Assembly (NCBI RefSeq): GCF_000420485.1 | Contig: NZ_ATVA01000016.1 | Location: 126,501 to 190,500 of the forward strand | From: Paucidesulfovibrio longus DSM 6739 | GTDB taxonomy: Bacteria > Desulfobacterota > Desulfovibrionia > Desulfovibrionales > Desulfovibrionaceae | DNA length: 64,000 nucleotides | Reading direction: 5' to 3' | Shown: positions 15,002 to 22,784 of the stretch, piece after piece | How the letters are laid out: each line of letters opens with the position of its first letter | Numbering within the stretch: position 1 is the first letter of the stretch | Notes under the pieces: generated by a model | Told to the model about the DNA's origin: nothing | What the model saw: the letters and a program-made list of their open reading frames with translations, nothing else | Databases searched by the model: none | Translations under genes and position numbers: made by a program

Positions 15002-16033
15002 TCAGGAACAGGCCTGGAGCATTTTTTCGAGGGCCAGACGCGCGGGAATCCTGATTGCCTCGGCAACGTCCTCGGGACGGGCCGAGTCGATGCGTTCGAG
15101 CAGGTCGGCCAGCGTGTCGGGCGTGGTCTTGCGCATGTCCTCGCACCAGCCCATGTCCAGATGCAGGATGGTCTTGCCGCCTTTGTAGCGCGCCGCGAGC
15201 CGGTCGACAAGGCTGGCCTCGGTGCCGATGACCAGGGTGGAACCCTCCGGGGCCTGTTCGCACCAGCGGATCAGGAACGAGGTGGAACCGTCCGCGTCCG
15301 CGGCGGCGACCACGGCGGGCGGACTTTCCGGGTGCACTGCCACGAGGCAGCCCGGATGTTCGCGCCGGGCCTTTTCCACCAGCTCCGCGCCGTAGGCGTC
15401 GTGCACGGGGCAGTGGCCGGGCCAGAGCAGGAGCCGCGCCTTTGCCGCCGCATCCGCATCCGGGAAGGCCGGGTCGATGAGCAGGCGTTCGCGTTCGGAG
15501 AGGCCGAGCTTGTCCGCCGTGTTCCAGCCCAGGTGGCGGTCCGGCAGGAAAAGCACGGCGTCGCCCCTGTCCAGAGCCCAGCGCAACATGGTCGAGGCGT
15601 TGGCCGAGGTGCAGACCGAGCCGCCCGCTTCGCCCACCACCGCCTTTACCGCGGCGGAGGAGTTCACGTAGGTCAGGGGCACTATGGTGCGGCCCTTGCC
15701 CAGCGCGGCCAGGGTGCGGCGCACGGATTCGGCGTCGGCCATGTCCGCCATGGGGCAGGTGGCTTCCGGCTCCGGGGTGAAGATCTTCTGGTCGGGCCTG
15801 CGCAGAATGGCTGCGGATTCGGCCATGAAGTAGACGCCGCAGAAGACGATCAGCTCGGCGTCGAGCGTGTCGATGCGCCGGGCCAGCTCCAGGGAGTCCC
15901 CGGTGATGTCCGCCTGCGCGACGATCTCGTCGGACTGGTAGTGGTGGGCCAGGATGGACAGCCGCCCGCCGAGGCGGCGCTTCTGCTCGGCGATGCGTTG
16001 TATGGCGTCTTGATATGCGGTCATGGGTTTCAT
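15002..16033 (-). CDS. nadA: Quinolinate synthase
   Basis: NadA condenses iminoaspartate with dihydroxyacetone phosphate to quinolinate using a [4Fe-4S] cluster. The 343-residue protein has the ILAHHYQSDEIVAQADITGDS block, FCGVYFMAESA, TCPMADM, TYVNSSAAVKA, FLPDRHLGWNTA and WPGHCPVH; cluster ligands are expected among the cysteines of FCGVYF, GHCPVH and GWCEDM. The ATG at 16033 directly follows the nadC stop; a second ATG four codons later (MTAYQDA) is also possible. It lies between nadC and nadB, so quinolinate is made by NadB/NadA and used by NadC from one transcript. Confidence 0.96.
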   Translation of the reverse strand: MKPMTAYQDAIQRIAEQKRRLGGRLSILAHHYQSDEIVAQADITGDSLELARRIDTLDAELIVFCGVYFMAESAAILRRPDQKIFTPEPEATCPMADMADAESVRRTLAALGKGRTIVPLTYVNSSAAVKAVVGEAGGSVCTSANASTMLRWALDRGDAVLFLPDRHLGWNTADKLGLSERERLLIDPAFPDADAAAKARLLLWPGHCPVHDAYGAELVEKARREHPGCLVAVHPESPPAVVAAADADGSTSFLIRWCEQAPEGSTLVIGTEASLVDRLAARYKGGKTILHLDMGWCEDMRKTTPDTLADLLERIDSARPEDVAEAIRIPARLALEKMLQACS

Positions 16034-16900
16034 CTAGATCCGTTCGATGCGCATGCTGAAATCCGAGGCCGGGGCGGAGTGGGTCAGTCGGCCCACGGAG
16101 ATGAAATCCGGGCCGAGCTGGGCCAGTTCGTGGATGGTGTCCAGGCTGACGCCGCCGGAAATCTCGGTTTCAATGGTGTCGGGAATGCCGGCCAGGGCCT
16201 TGCGTATCTCGTCCGGGCCCATGTTGTCGAGCATGATCCGGTCCACCCCGCAGCCCACGGCTTCGTCCACCTCGGCCTGGGTGCGGCATTCCACCTCGAT
16301 GGGCGGGCAGGGGTCGGTGTTCTTGCGCAGCTTTTCAACGGCCAGGGCGATGCCTCCGGCGCGGTCGATGTGGTTGTCCTTGAGCATGCACATTTCCGCG
16401 AGGTTCAGGCGGTGGTTCGTGCCGCCGCCGCAGAGCACGGCGTATTTCTCCGGGTAGCGCAGGCAGGGCAGGGTCTTGCGGGTGTCCAGCAGCCGGGTCT
16501 TGGTGCCCTTCAGCGCCTCCACGTACCGGGAGGTCAGTTCGGAGACGCCGGAGAGGTGGCAAAGGAAATTGAGCATCACGCGCTCCGCCTTGAGCAGCTT
16601 GACGGCCGGGCCTTGCATGGCCGCCACCAGGGTGCCCGGAGAAACGCGGTCTCCGTCGTCCACGTTCAGGTGGATCTGGCATTCGCCTTCGCCGAATTCG
16701 AGCACCATGGGCAGGATGGGCAGCCCCGCGACGATGGTGGATTGCTTGGCCACGATGTGGGCCTGGGCCATGTCCGAAGGTTCGAACACTCCCACGGAGG
16801 TAAGGTCCGGTCCGTCCTCGGAAAAGGCGATCCGTATGGCGGCCAGCAGGAACATGCGGGCTTCATTCTGGAAAAACGTATCGAACAGGTTTGTTTCCAT
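16034..16900 (-). CDS. nadC: Nicotinate-nucleotide pyrophosphorylase (carboxylating)
   Basis: NadC converts quinolinate and PRPP to nicotinate mononucleotide, CO2 and pyrophosphate. The 288-residue protein shows the characteristic blocks LNFLCHLSGVSELTSRYV, LLDTRKTLPCLRYPEKYAVLCGGG, NHRLNLAEMCMLKDNH, VECRTQAEVDEAV and the C-terminal ISGGVSLDTIHELAQLGPDFISVG. It is the first gene of the nadCAB unit, its stop codon touching the nadA start. A promoter candidate lies at 17011-17040 in the gap it shares with divergent mgtE. Confidence 0.97.
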   Translation of the reverse strand: METNLFDTFFQNEARMFLLAAIRIAFSEDGPDLTSVGVFEPSDMAQAHIVAKQSTIVAGLPILPMVLEFGEGECQIHLNVDDGDRVSPGTLVAAMQGPAVKLLKAERVMLNFLCHLSGVSELTSRYVEALKGTKTRLLDTRKTLPCLRYPEKYAVLCGGGTNHRLNLAEMCMLKDNHIDRAGGIALAVEKLRKNTDPCPPIEVECRTQAEVDEAVGCGVDRIMLDNMGPDEIRKALAGIPDTIETEISGGVSLDTIHELAQLGPDFISVGRLTHSAPASDFSMRIERI

Positions 16901-17010
16901 GAGCTTTCGGCGGGTTGAAAGTTTGTCGGATCACGGTCCCTACGCCGGGGGGAGGCGTTTCGTCAAGGCCAGCAGCCACGGCGCTTGCGGGGCTTCGAGC
17001 AGCCGTGGAC

Positions 17011-17040
17011 AATATGCTTCCCTTTGACGTTGCTGGTCAA
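17011..17040 (-). promoter_or_regulatory. Candidate sigma-70 promoter of nadCAB
   Basis: On the minus strand TTGACC (17035-17040) and CATATT (17011-17016) are 18 bp apart, about 115 bp before nadC. The -35 overlaps a TTGAC-N7-GTCAA dyad. Confidence 0.4.
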
Positions 17041-17058
17041 TTAGGCTAGAGACCGCCC

Positions 17059-18426
17059 ATGAGCTCGAACAAGGCCCCGCACGACTCCGAGGAACTCCGG
17101 AAGGAGATTCCCGAACAGGTGGAGTACCTCGGTCCCGACGCCGGAGGCGTCGAGGGCATGGATGAGGATACCCACCCGGCGGACGCTGCGGAGCATATCG
17201 AGCGGCTGGACATCGACGAGCAGGTCAAATTCGTCAAGCAGCTGCCCATCAAGGATGCCGCGGAATCCATCGCGGAGATGGACCGCCACGACCAGCAATC
17301 CCTGTTTCAAAACCTGAACCACGGGTTCGCCGCGAAAATTCTGGAGCAGATGGCTCCGGACGACGCCACGGACATCCTGGAAAGCCTTGACGAGGAACAT
17401 CGTAAGGCTCTTTTGCGCCGCGTCAAGGCCAAGGAACGGGCGGAACTCCGCAATCTGCTGACCTTCCATCCGGATTCCGCCGGCGGCGCCATGAATACCG
17501 AGGTGGTCATCCTCGATCAGGCTCTGACCGTGGACCAGGCCATCACCAAGATGCGCGACGAGGTCGAGGACAAGGAGATCCCGTATTACGCCTACCTCGT
17601 GGACGAGGCCGGGCGGCTCACGGGCGTGGTCTCCCTGCGCGACATGCTCGTTGCGCGGCACGGCAAGCTCCTGCGCGAGCTGGTCAAAAGCCAGAATCTC
17701 GTCTCCGTGACCTACGACACCGACCGCGAGGAAGTGGCCCGGCTCATCGGCCACTACAACCTGCTGGCCATTCCCGTGGTGGATTTCGGCAACCGCATGC
17801 TCGGCGTGGTCACGGTCGACGACGTCATCGACATCATCCAGCAGGAAGCCTCGGAAGACATGCAGGCCATGGTGGGCGCGGGCGCGGACGAGACCATCGA
17901 CTCGCCCGTCTCCTATTCCGTGAAGAAACGCCTGCCCTGGCTGATTCTCAACGTGGTCAACTCCGCCGTCTCCGCCTTCGTGGTCCATCTCTTCGAAGGC
18001 TCCATCGCCCAGATGGCCATTCTGGCCGTGCTCATGCCCATCGTCGCCAACCAGGCGGGCAATACCGGACAACAGGCCCTGGCCGTGATGATCCGGCAGT
18101 TGGCCGTGGAGAAGTTCGACCGCAAGCGCTCCTGGCTGGCCGTGCTGCGCGAAATGCGCATCGGCATGATCAACGGCTGCTTCATCTGTCTGCTGGTCTG
18201 GGGCGCGGTGTTGGCCCTGACGCGGAACCTGATGCTCTCCAACGTCATGACCGGAGCACTGGCCATCGACATCAGCATCGGCGCATTCGCCGGGGCGGCC
18301 ATTCCCCTGGTCCTGCGCGAAATCGGACGCGACCCGGCTCAGGCTTCCTCCATCTTCCTTACGGCCATTACGGACTCGCTCGGATTTCTCAGCCTACTGG
18401 GACTGGCCGGAATATTTCTCTTTTAA
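17059..18426 (+). CDS. mgtE: Magnesium transporter MgtE
   Basis: The 455-residue protein has the MgtE layout: an N-terminal superhelical domain (about 35-140, with LPIKDAAESIAEM and MAPDDATDILESL repeats), two CBS domains (about 145-270) and five membrane helices from about 290. The Mg2+-binding pore region is seen in ILAVLMPIVANQAGNTGQQALAV, with the conserved P-x6-NxGNxGxQ pattern. It imports Mg2+ as a dimer gated by cytosolic Mg2+. The gene is monocistronic, with a 15-bp-stem terminator downstream shared with the converging cheZ gene. Confidence 0.95.
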   Translation: MSSNKAPHDSEELRKEIPEQVEYLGPDAGGVEGMDEDTHPADAAEHIERLDIDEQVKFVKQLPIKDAAESIAEMDRHDQQSLFQNLNHGFAAKILEQMAPDDATDILESLDEEHRKALLRRVKAKERAELRNLLTFHPDSAGGAMNTEVVILDQALTVDQAITKMRDEVEDKEIPYYAYLVDEAGRLTGVVSLRDMLVARHGKLLRELVKSQNLVSVTYDTDREEVARLIGHYNLLAIPVVDFGNRMLGVVTVDDVIDIIQQEASEDMQAMVGAGADETIDSPVSYSVKKRLPWLILNVVNSAVSAFVVHLFEGSIAQMAILAVLMPIVANQAGNTGQQALAVMIRQLAVEKFDRKRSWLAVLREMRIGMINGCFICLLVWGAVLALTRNLMLSNVMTGALAIDISIGAFAGAAIPLVLREIGRDPAQASSIFLTAITDSLGFLSLLGLAGIFLF

Positions 18427-18463
18427 CGCCCGACATCGCTTTGCCGGGCAATGTCCCGGCAGC

Positions 18464-18502
18464 AAAGGGCCGCCCTTCCCGCGAGGAGAAGGGCGGCCCT
18501 TT
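18464..18502. terminator. Bidirectional terminator between mgtE and cheZ
   Basis: A perfect 15-bp stem (18464-18478 with 18488-18502) with a 9-base loop begins with AAA and ends with TTT on both strands, serving two converging units. Confidence 0.85.
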
Positions 18503-18522
18503 GGCTGCGTATCGGCAAGGGG

Positions 18523-19275
18523 CTAAAGGCCGAACTGGGCCAGGAGATCGTCCACGTTGGCCTGGTCCACTTCCAGGCTGGGGCCGTGGAGCTGGGTGGT
18601 CTTGGATTTGACCTCCTGCTCGATCTGTTCGAGATCCTTTTCCGGCGCTTCCTCGCGGGTCTTGATCATCAGGCCCGTGGAGACGATCAGGTGCTGGACG
18701 ATGTGTTCGATCTTCTTCAGGGAGTCGATGATGATCTTGATGCGCTGGCCCGTGAGATCCTGAAAGCTCATGGTGACCATGATCTGGGAGAGGTCGTTGC
18801 CGAGGTTGCCGTTGATCTCCTTGAGCTGCTCGCGGTCGTGACGGGTCACGCCGCCGGACTCGAAGCCCTTGACGATCTTGTCCACCACCCCTTGCATTTC
18901 CTGAAGCTTTTCGACGATCTCGATGATCTCCACAGCGGCTTTTTCCGTTGTCTGGAGAACCGCGTCGAGCTGGTCCGAAGCCTTGTTGAAGAGCTCCGTG
19001 GGATTGTCCTCGGCAACGATCTGCCGAACATCGCTTCCGCCCTTGGCCGTCTTGATCTCGGCGTAGATGTCTTTGAGTCCGCTCTGCATGTCGGCGTTGA
19101 GGCGGCGGTAGAGTTCGCCGTCCATCAATTCCTTGGAGAGCTTGCTGTTCAGTTCGTTGCGCAGGGCGTTGGTCACGGCGTCGATGACCGTGGGCGCGAT
19201 GGCTTCGGTGAGGTCGCTCACCAGTCCGTCGAGCAGCACGCGCGTCATCTTGTCAAGCTGTTGTTCGGGCGTCAT
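18523..19275 (-). CDS. cheZ: Chemotaxis protein phosphatase CheZ
   Basis: CheZ removes phosphate from CheY-P. The 250-residue, mostly helical protein contains the catalytic segment LSQIMVTMSFQDLTGQRIKI, where Asp and Gln of FQDLTGQ are the catalytic pair in the family, and ends with DQANVDDLLAQFGL, matching the CheY-binding C-terminal tail. Start 19275 (MTPEQQLDKM) is preferred over the longer frame to 19314 because GGAG lies about nine bases before it. It is the last gene of the ileS-led cluster and follows a PilZ gene, which places flagellar control beside c-di-GMP binding. A separate CheY-like receiver lies at 55 kb. Confidence 0.88.
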   Translation of the reverse strand: MTPEQQLDKMTRVLLDGLVSDLTEAIAPTVIDAVTNALRNELNSKLSKELMDGELYRRLNADMQSGLKDIYAEIKTAKGGSDVRQIVAEDNPTELFNKASDQLDAVLQTTEKAAVEIIEIVEKLQEMQGVVDKIVKGFESGGVTRHDREQLKEINGNLGNDLSQIMVTMSFQDLTGQRIKIIIDSLKKIEHIVQHLIVSTGLMIKTREEAPEKDLEQIEQEVKSKTTQLHGPSLEVDQANVDDLLAQFGL

Positions 19276-19332
19276 GGTCGATGTCTCCGGGCGGCAGGGG
19301 CCGCCGGGTTGCAAATCCCAGATTCACGCGGC

Positions 19333-19848
19333 TCAACTCAGCTTGCTGCGCCGAATCTGCTCCCGTTCCTCCTGGAAAACGAACTGCACCACGGTTTCGC
19401 GGTCATCCTCGCGGATGGTGGTGAATTCGAATCGCGCGATGCCGTCCGGGCCGCTCCCAACGACCTTGCCCGTCGCCGCGACATAGCGCGGCGGGGCGTC
19501 GGACAAAACCAGCACGATTTCCAGGACTTCCCCCTCGTTGAAATGATCCGCGGCCTGAAATCCGAGGCCCGAACCTGAAATATCCCTGACTTCAAGGCGC
19601 AAGGGATAATCTTCGCGTACGGACGCTCCCCCCTGCATCCCGATGAGCATGTCCAGCTTGCTGTCCAGCGCCATGAGAAACCGCGCCAGCGGCTGCGGGA
19701 CTTGGGCTTCGGCGAGCTCCGTCTCCGTCATGGCTGCGGCGGGCCTGTCGGTCCAGCGAAAAATCGCCGGTTTTGCCGGATCATCCGATCGGCGCGCGTG
19801 GGCGCGCAAGCGAACGTTGACGCGCGAGTATGCGGGCCGGTCAGCCAT
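19333..19848 (-). CDS. PilZ-domain c-di-GMP-binding protein
   Basis: The 171-residue protein has an N-terminal arginine-rich stretch (YSRVNVRLRAHARR) and a beta-barrel with VRDISGSGLGF near residue 90, the D/N-x-S-x2-G half of the PilZ signature. The RxxxR half may be supplied by the N-terminal arginines, though their distance to the DISGSG motif is larger than usual and the segment between (about 40-80) is helical. The C-terminus ends FQEEREQIRRSKLS, common in PilZ proteins. Its ATG lies 7 bp after the upstream ferredoxin stop, and cheZ follows. It probably links c-di-GMP to motility (inference from neighbour). Confidence 0.78.
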   Translation of the reverse strand: MADRPAYSRVNVRLRAHARRSDDPAKPAIFRWTDRPAAAMTETELAEAQVPQPLARFLMALDSKLDMLIGMQGGASVREDYPLRLEVRDISGSGLGFQAADHFNEGEVLEIVLVLSDAPPRYVAATGKVVGSGPDGIARFEFTTIREDDRETVVQFVFQEEREQIRRSKLS

Positions 19849-19855
19849 GCGCGGA

Positions 19856-20302
19856 CTACTCCATACCTCCGTTGTCGTCCAGGTCCACGGTCATGGCGCG
19901 CACCGGGCAGACCCTGGTGCACATGCCGCAGGCCGAGCACTTGTCCACGTCGAAACAGATGCGGCGGGTGGCCTTGTCGAGATAGAGGGCACCGGTAGCG
20001 CACATGGCCGTGCACAGGCCGCAATGCATGCAGGCGTCGTCGTCGCGGAAAATCTTCTGGGCGACCGGGGTGATGCGCACCCCGTTTTCCTTGAGATAGT
20101 TGATGCCTTTCTCGAAATCCTCCTCCAGACCGCTGATTTCCAGGGTCATGGCGCCGTCCTGGCGGGGGCTGATTTCGGCCTTGAGGATGTTGAAGCTCAG
20201 GTCGAACCGGCGCGCAAGGTTGCAGACCACGGGCCTGCCGGACACCTCGGGCGGAAACGAGAGGTACACTATTTTTCGAAAACCCTTGATGACTTCTTTC
20301 AT
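19856..20302 (-). CDS. NIL domain - 2x[4Fe-4S] ferredoxin
   Basis: The 148-residue protein joins an N-terminal NIL domain (about 8-75, VYLSFPPEVSGRPVVCNLARRFDLSFNI region), a ferredoxin-like ligand-binding fold known from methionine transporter ATPases, to a bacterial ferredoxin domain with CMHCGLCTAMCATG and CSACGMCTRVCPVRA. Similar NIL-ferredoxin proteins occur in methanogens and deltaproteobacteria and have been tied to sulfur or homocysteine metabolism in archaea, but the role here is not shown by the sequence. It sits 59 bp downstream of cpoB and immediately before the PilZ gene. Confidence 0.85.
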   Translation of the reverse strand: MKEVIKGFRKIVYLSFPPEVSGRPVVCNLARRFDLSFNILKAEISPRQDGAMTLEISGLEEDFEKGINYLKENGVRITPVAQKIFRDDDACMHCGLCTAMCATGALYLDKATRRICFDVDKCSACGMCTRVCPVRAMTVDLDDNGGME

Positions 20303-20361
20303 TGGATTGAATCCCTATTTTCTTATGTCACGGCCTCGCGGCCGACGCAAGGCCGTCGGCC

Positions 20362-21342
20362 TCATCCGCCCTGCATGTATTGCCGGGCGCGCGCCGCCTC
20401 CGGGGTCGAGGGGTACTTGTCGATGAGATCCTGCAGAACCACCTTGCCGAGATCCTCGCGGCCCATCTTGTAGAAGGAAATGCCTTGCTTGAGCAGGGAA
20501 TACTTGAACTTGGAGCTCTTCGGGAACTTCTTGATCACGTCCTGGTAGGCCAGAACGGCGCGTTTATAATCTTCAAGCTGGTAGTAGCACTCCCCCTGCC
20601 AGAAGACGGCGTTGGACACCAGGAAGTGGTCCGGGAAGGTGGTCACGAACTCGGCCCAGAGACGCCGGGCATCCTCATACTTGCGTTCGCCGAAGGCGGC
20701 GTAGGCCTTGTCGTAGAGGGCCTGGGCCGGGTCAAGCGCGTCGGCCTGCCGGGTCTGGTCGGGTGCCGCCGACGCGACGCCGTTGTTCGGCGCTGCGGGC
20801 GCATTCTGGGCCTGGTCGGCCTGGGTGACGGCCTGTTCGGCTTTTTCCGCCGGGGTCAGGCCGGATTCGCCGCCCGCAATGCCTGCGGCGTTGGCGGCTG
20901 CCGCGAGCGGAGCCGAGCCCTGGGGCGCGAGCTGCTGGCGGATTTTTTCGAGATCAATGGCCATCTGGTGCTCAAGGGCGAACTTGACGGCCTTCATGTC
21001 CAGGGCGAGGGAGGGAAGCGACGAAGCCGCGTCCCCGGAACCGGAAAGCTGGTCCAGGCGCTGGTTGATGTCGTCCAGCTGTCCCTGCATGGCGGACATG
21101 TCGGCCCGCAGGGCGTTGATTTCGACCCAGATGTCGGCCTGCTTTTCGCGGACCGGATTGCTGGTCTGCTCGATGCGGCTTTGGAGTTCCTCCTCCATCT
21201 GCTTGAATATCTTACGCGACTCCTCGCGATCCCGCCGGGCCTGCATTTCAAGCGTCTCCACCTGGGATTTGGTGGCGCAGCCCGAAAGCATCGCCAGGCT
21301 GGCGACGAGCAAGACGACAAAGGCGAGTGCGGATCGTTTCAT
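20362..21342 (-). CDS. cpoB: Cell-division coordinator CpoB/YbgF-like TPR lipoprotein
   Basis: The 326-residue protein has a lipoprotein signal with lipobox LSGC, a coiled-coil segment (about 25-110), a low-complexity Ala/Pro linker, and three C-terminal TPR units from about 215 (ALYDKAYAAFGERKYEDARR, AVFWQGECYYQLEDYKRA, SLLKQGISFYKMGREDLGK). This is the layout of YbgF/CpoB, which links Tol-Pal to peptidoglycan synthesis in enterobacteria; no tol genes are in the window. The ATG at 21342 overlaps the stop of the PLD-N gene. Being a lipoprotein, it is processed by the Lgt and LspA enzymes encoded directly upstream. Confidence 0.85.
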   Translation of the reverse strand: MKRSALAFVVLLVASLAMLSGCATKSQVETLEMQARRDREESRKIFKQMEEELQSRIEQTSNPVREKQADIWVEINALRADMSAMQGQLDDINQRLDQLSGSGDAASSLPSLALDMKAVKFALEHQMAIDLEKIRQQLAPQGSAPLAAAANAAGIAGGESGLTPAEKAEQAVTQADQAQNAPAAPNNGVASAAPDQTRQADALDPAQALYDKAYAAFGERKYEDARRLWAEFVTTFPDHFLVSNAVFWQGECYYQLEDYKRAVLAYQDVIKKFPKSSKFKYSLLKQGISFYKMGREDLGKVVLQDLIDKYPSTPEAARARQYMQGG

Positions 21343-21557
21343 CGGTTTTTTTCTCCTCTGCGTTTTCCAAAGAAGAGATACGCGAGTCCACCCAAAAAGG
21401 GAACCAGGACCGCGAGCTGGACCCAGGCCATCTTTTCTCCCGTGGTCTTGAAATTCCTGTGGAAGGCGTCCCATATGGAGTAGATGCTCAGCGCGGCGAA
21501 AGCCCCCACCACGCCGAAGAGGATGAGCCATTGCTGGCTGGTCATTTCGGATGTCAT
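21339..21557 (-). CDS. Small PLD nuclease N-terminal-like membrane protein
   Basis: The 72-residue protein has two membrane segments (ILFGVVGAFAALSIYSIW and LAVLVPFLGGLAYLFFG) with the W-x-AF-x2-N connection and the P-x2-G-x2-AYL-x2-G pattern of the phospholipase D-nuclease N-terminal (PLDc_N) family. It has no catalytic part, and its function is unknown. Its ATG overlaps the lgt stop and its stop overlaps the cpoB ATG (both ATGA), so it is translationally coupled on both sides, which implies a tight ratio with Lgt and CpoB. Confidence 0.75.
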   Translation of the reverse strand: MTSEMTSQQWLILFGVVGAFAALSIYSIWDAFHRNFKTTGEKMAWVQLAVLVPFLGGLAYLFFGKRRGEKNR

Positions 21558-22312
21558 GCCTTTTCTCCCTTGGGGTTGCGGGCGAGCAGCCAGACGCCGA
21601 CGCAGAAAAAGGCCATGGCCATGATCTGGGTGACGCTGAACGGTCCGGCAAAGCCGCGGTAGTCGTCTCTGTCGAATTCGATGATAAAGCGAAGCAGCGG
21701 AAATACGGTCAGATACAGGCCCATGCGCTGGCCCGCACGCGGGAGCCTGCCCCGCGCGGCCACAAGCAGCGCAAAGCAGAGCAGCGAGGCCAGGGAATGA
21801 TAGAGCTGGGTCGGGTGCAGGGGAATGTCCAGCGGAGCCAGGGCCTGCGGGCTGCGGAAGGTGACGCTCCAGGGCAGGTCCGCAGGGCGGCCGTAGCAGC
21901 AGCCCGCGCCCAGGCAGCCGAGACGGCCGATGGCCTGGCCCAGGGCGATGGCCGGGGCCGAGGCGTCGCACCAGCGCAGAATGGGCTGGCGCTTGCGGCG
22001 CATGGCCCACCAGCCGAGGAGCACGGCCAGGACCAGCCCGCCGGAAAAGACCAGCCCGCCTTTCCAGAACATCAGCGCTTCGAGGGGATGCTCCAGGTAG
22101 TGGGGCAGGTCGAGAAGCACCCAGAGCAGCCGCGCGCCGACAACGGCCGAAATGAGGATCAGCAGGGCCACGTCCGGTACGATTTCAGCGTCGAGGCCCG
22201 CGAGGCGGGCTTCGCGGGATGCCCACCAAATGGCCGCGAGAAAGGCCATGGCCACGAACAGGCCGTAGGTGTGGACCGCGAGCGGGCCGAAATCAATCAG
22301 CGTCGGATACAT
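21554..22312 (-). CDS. lgt: Prolipoprotein diacylglyceryl transferase
   Basis: Lgt transfers diacylglycerol from phosphatidylglycerol to the lipobox cysteine of prolipoproteins in the inner membrane. The 252-residue protein has seven hydrophobic segments, the HTYGL motif near the N-terminus, and the Lgt signature GRLGCLGAGCCYGRP near residue 135; the catalytic Arg and Tyr blocks HPTQLYHS and EFDRDDYRG follow. The start at 22312 overlaps the 3' end of lspA by 20 bp. Lying next to lspA and a lipoprotein gene, it makes a lipoprotein-maturation block. Confidence 0.95.
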   Translation of the reverse strand: MYPTLIDFGPLAVHTYGLFVAMAFLAAIWWASREARLAGLDAEIVPDVALLILISAVVGARLLWVLLDLPHYLEHPLEALMFWKGGLVFSGGLVLAVLLGWWAMRRKRQPILRWCDASAPAIALGQAIGRLGCLGAGCCYGRPADLPWSVTFRSPQALAPLDIPLHPTQLYHSLASLLCFALLVAARGRLPRAGQRMGLYLTVFPLLRFIIEFDRDDYRGFAGPFSVTQIMAMAFFCVGVWLLARNPKGEKA

Positions 22313-22784
22313 CGTTCTGCTTGTTCCAGTAAGACAGAATGATGGCGCAGGCGCCCACGGTGATGCCGCAGTCGGCCACGTTGAAGGCGGGCCAGTGCCA
22401 GCCGCCAAGGTGGAAATCCAGGAAGTCGATGACGTAGCGATGGCTGAGCCGATCCACGAGGTTGCCCAGGGCGCCGCCAAGGACCAGGCCCAGTCCGCAG
22501 TTCATCAATCCGTCCTGGCCTTCCTCCTTGATCATGTAAAGGATGAACGCCACGGCGAGGAACGTGACTCCCACAAAGAATGGGGTCTGCCAGTCGATAT
22601 CGCTGGTGTTCAGGAACCCGAAGGCCGCGCCCATGTTGTGGACCAGGGTCAGGTTGAAGAAGCCGGGAATCACTTCCCGGCTTTCCCAGAGCGTGAACGC
22701 GTCCTGCACGATCCATTTGGTGATCTGGTCCGGAACCAGGATCAGGGCGGCCCAGGCGAACGCTTTGAGGAAACGCGCCTTCAC
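22293..22784 (-). CDS. lspA: Lipoprotein signal peptidase
   Basis: LspA is the aspartyl protease that cleaves signal peptides from diacylglyceryl prolipoproteins. The 163-residue protein has four membrane helices and the motifs LVHNMGAAFGF and GGALGNLVDRLSHRYVIDFLDFH, which hold the two catalytic aspartates (VDR and IDF). The start codon is GTG at 22784, directly after the ileS stop (TAA-GTG). Following ileS is a widespread arrangement for lspA. Confidence 0.96.
   Translation of the reverse strand: MKARFLKAFAWAALILVPDQITKWIVQDAFTLWESREVIPGFFNLTLVHNMGAAFGFLNTSDIDWQTPFFVGVTFLAVAFILYMIKEEGQDGLMNCGLGLVLGGALGNLVDRLSHRYVIDFLDFHLGGWHWPAFNVADCGITVGACAIILSYWNKQNDVSDAD

Noticed and set aside
17024-17040. 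TTGAC-N7-GTCAA dyad upstream of nadC/mgtE as another HcpR-type site
   Set aside because: The spacer is 7 rather than 4 bases, so it does not fit the other three sites; the minus-strand arm is better explained as a -35 element.
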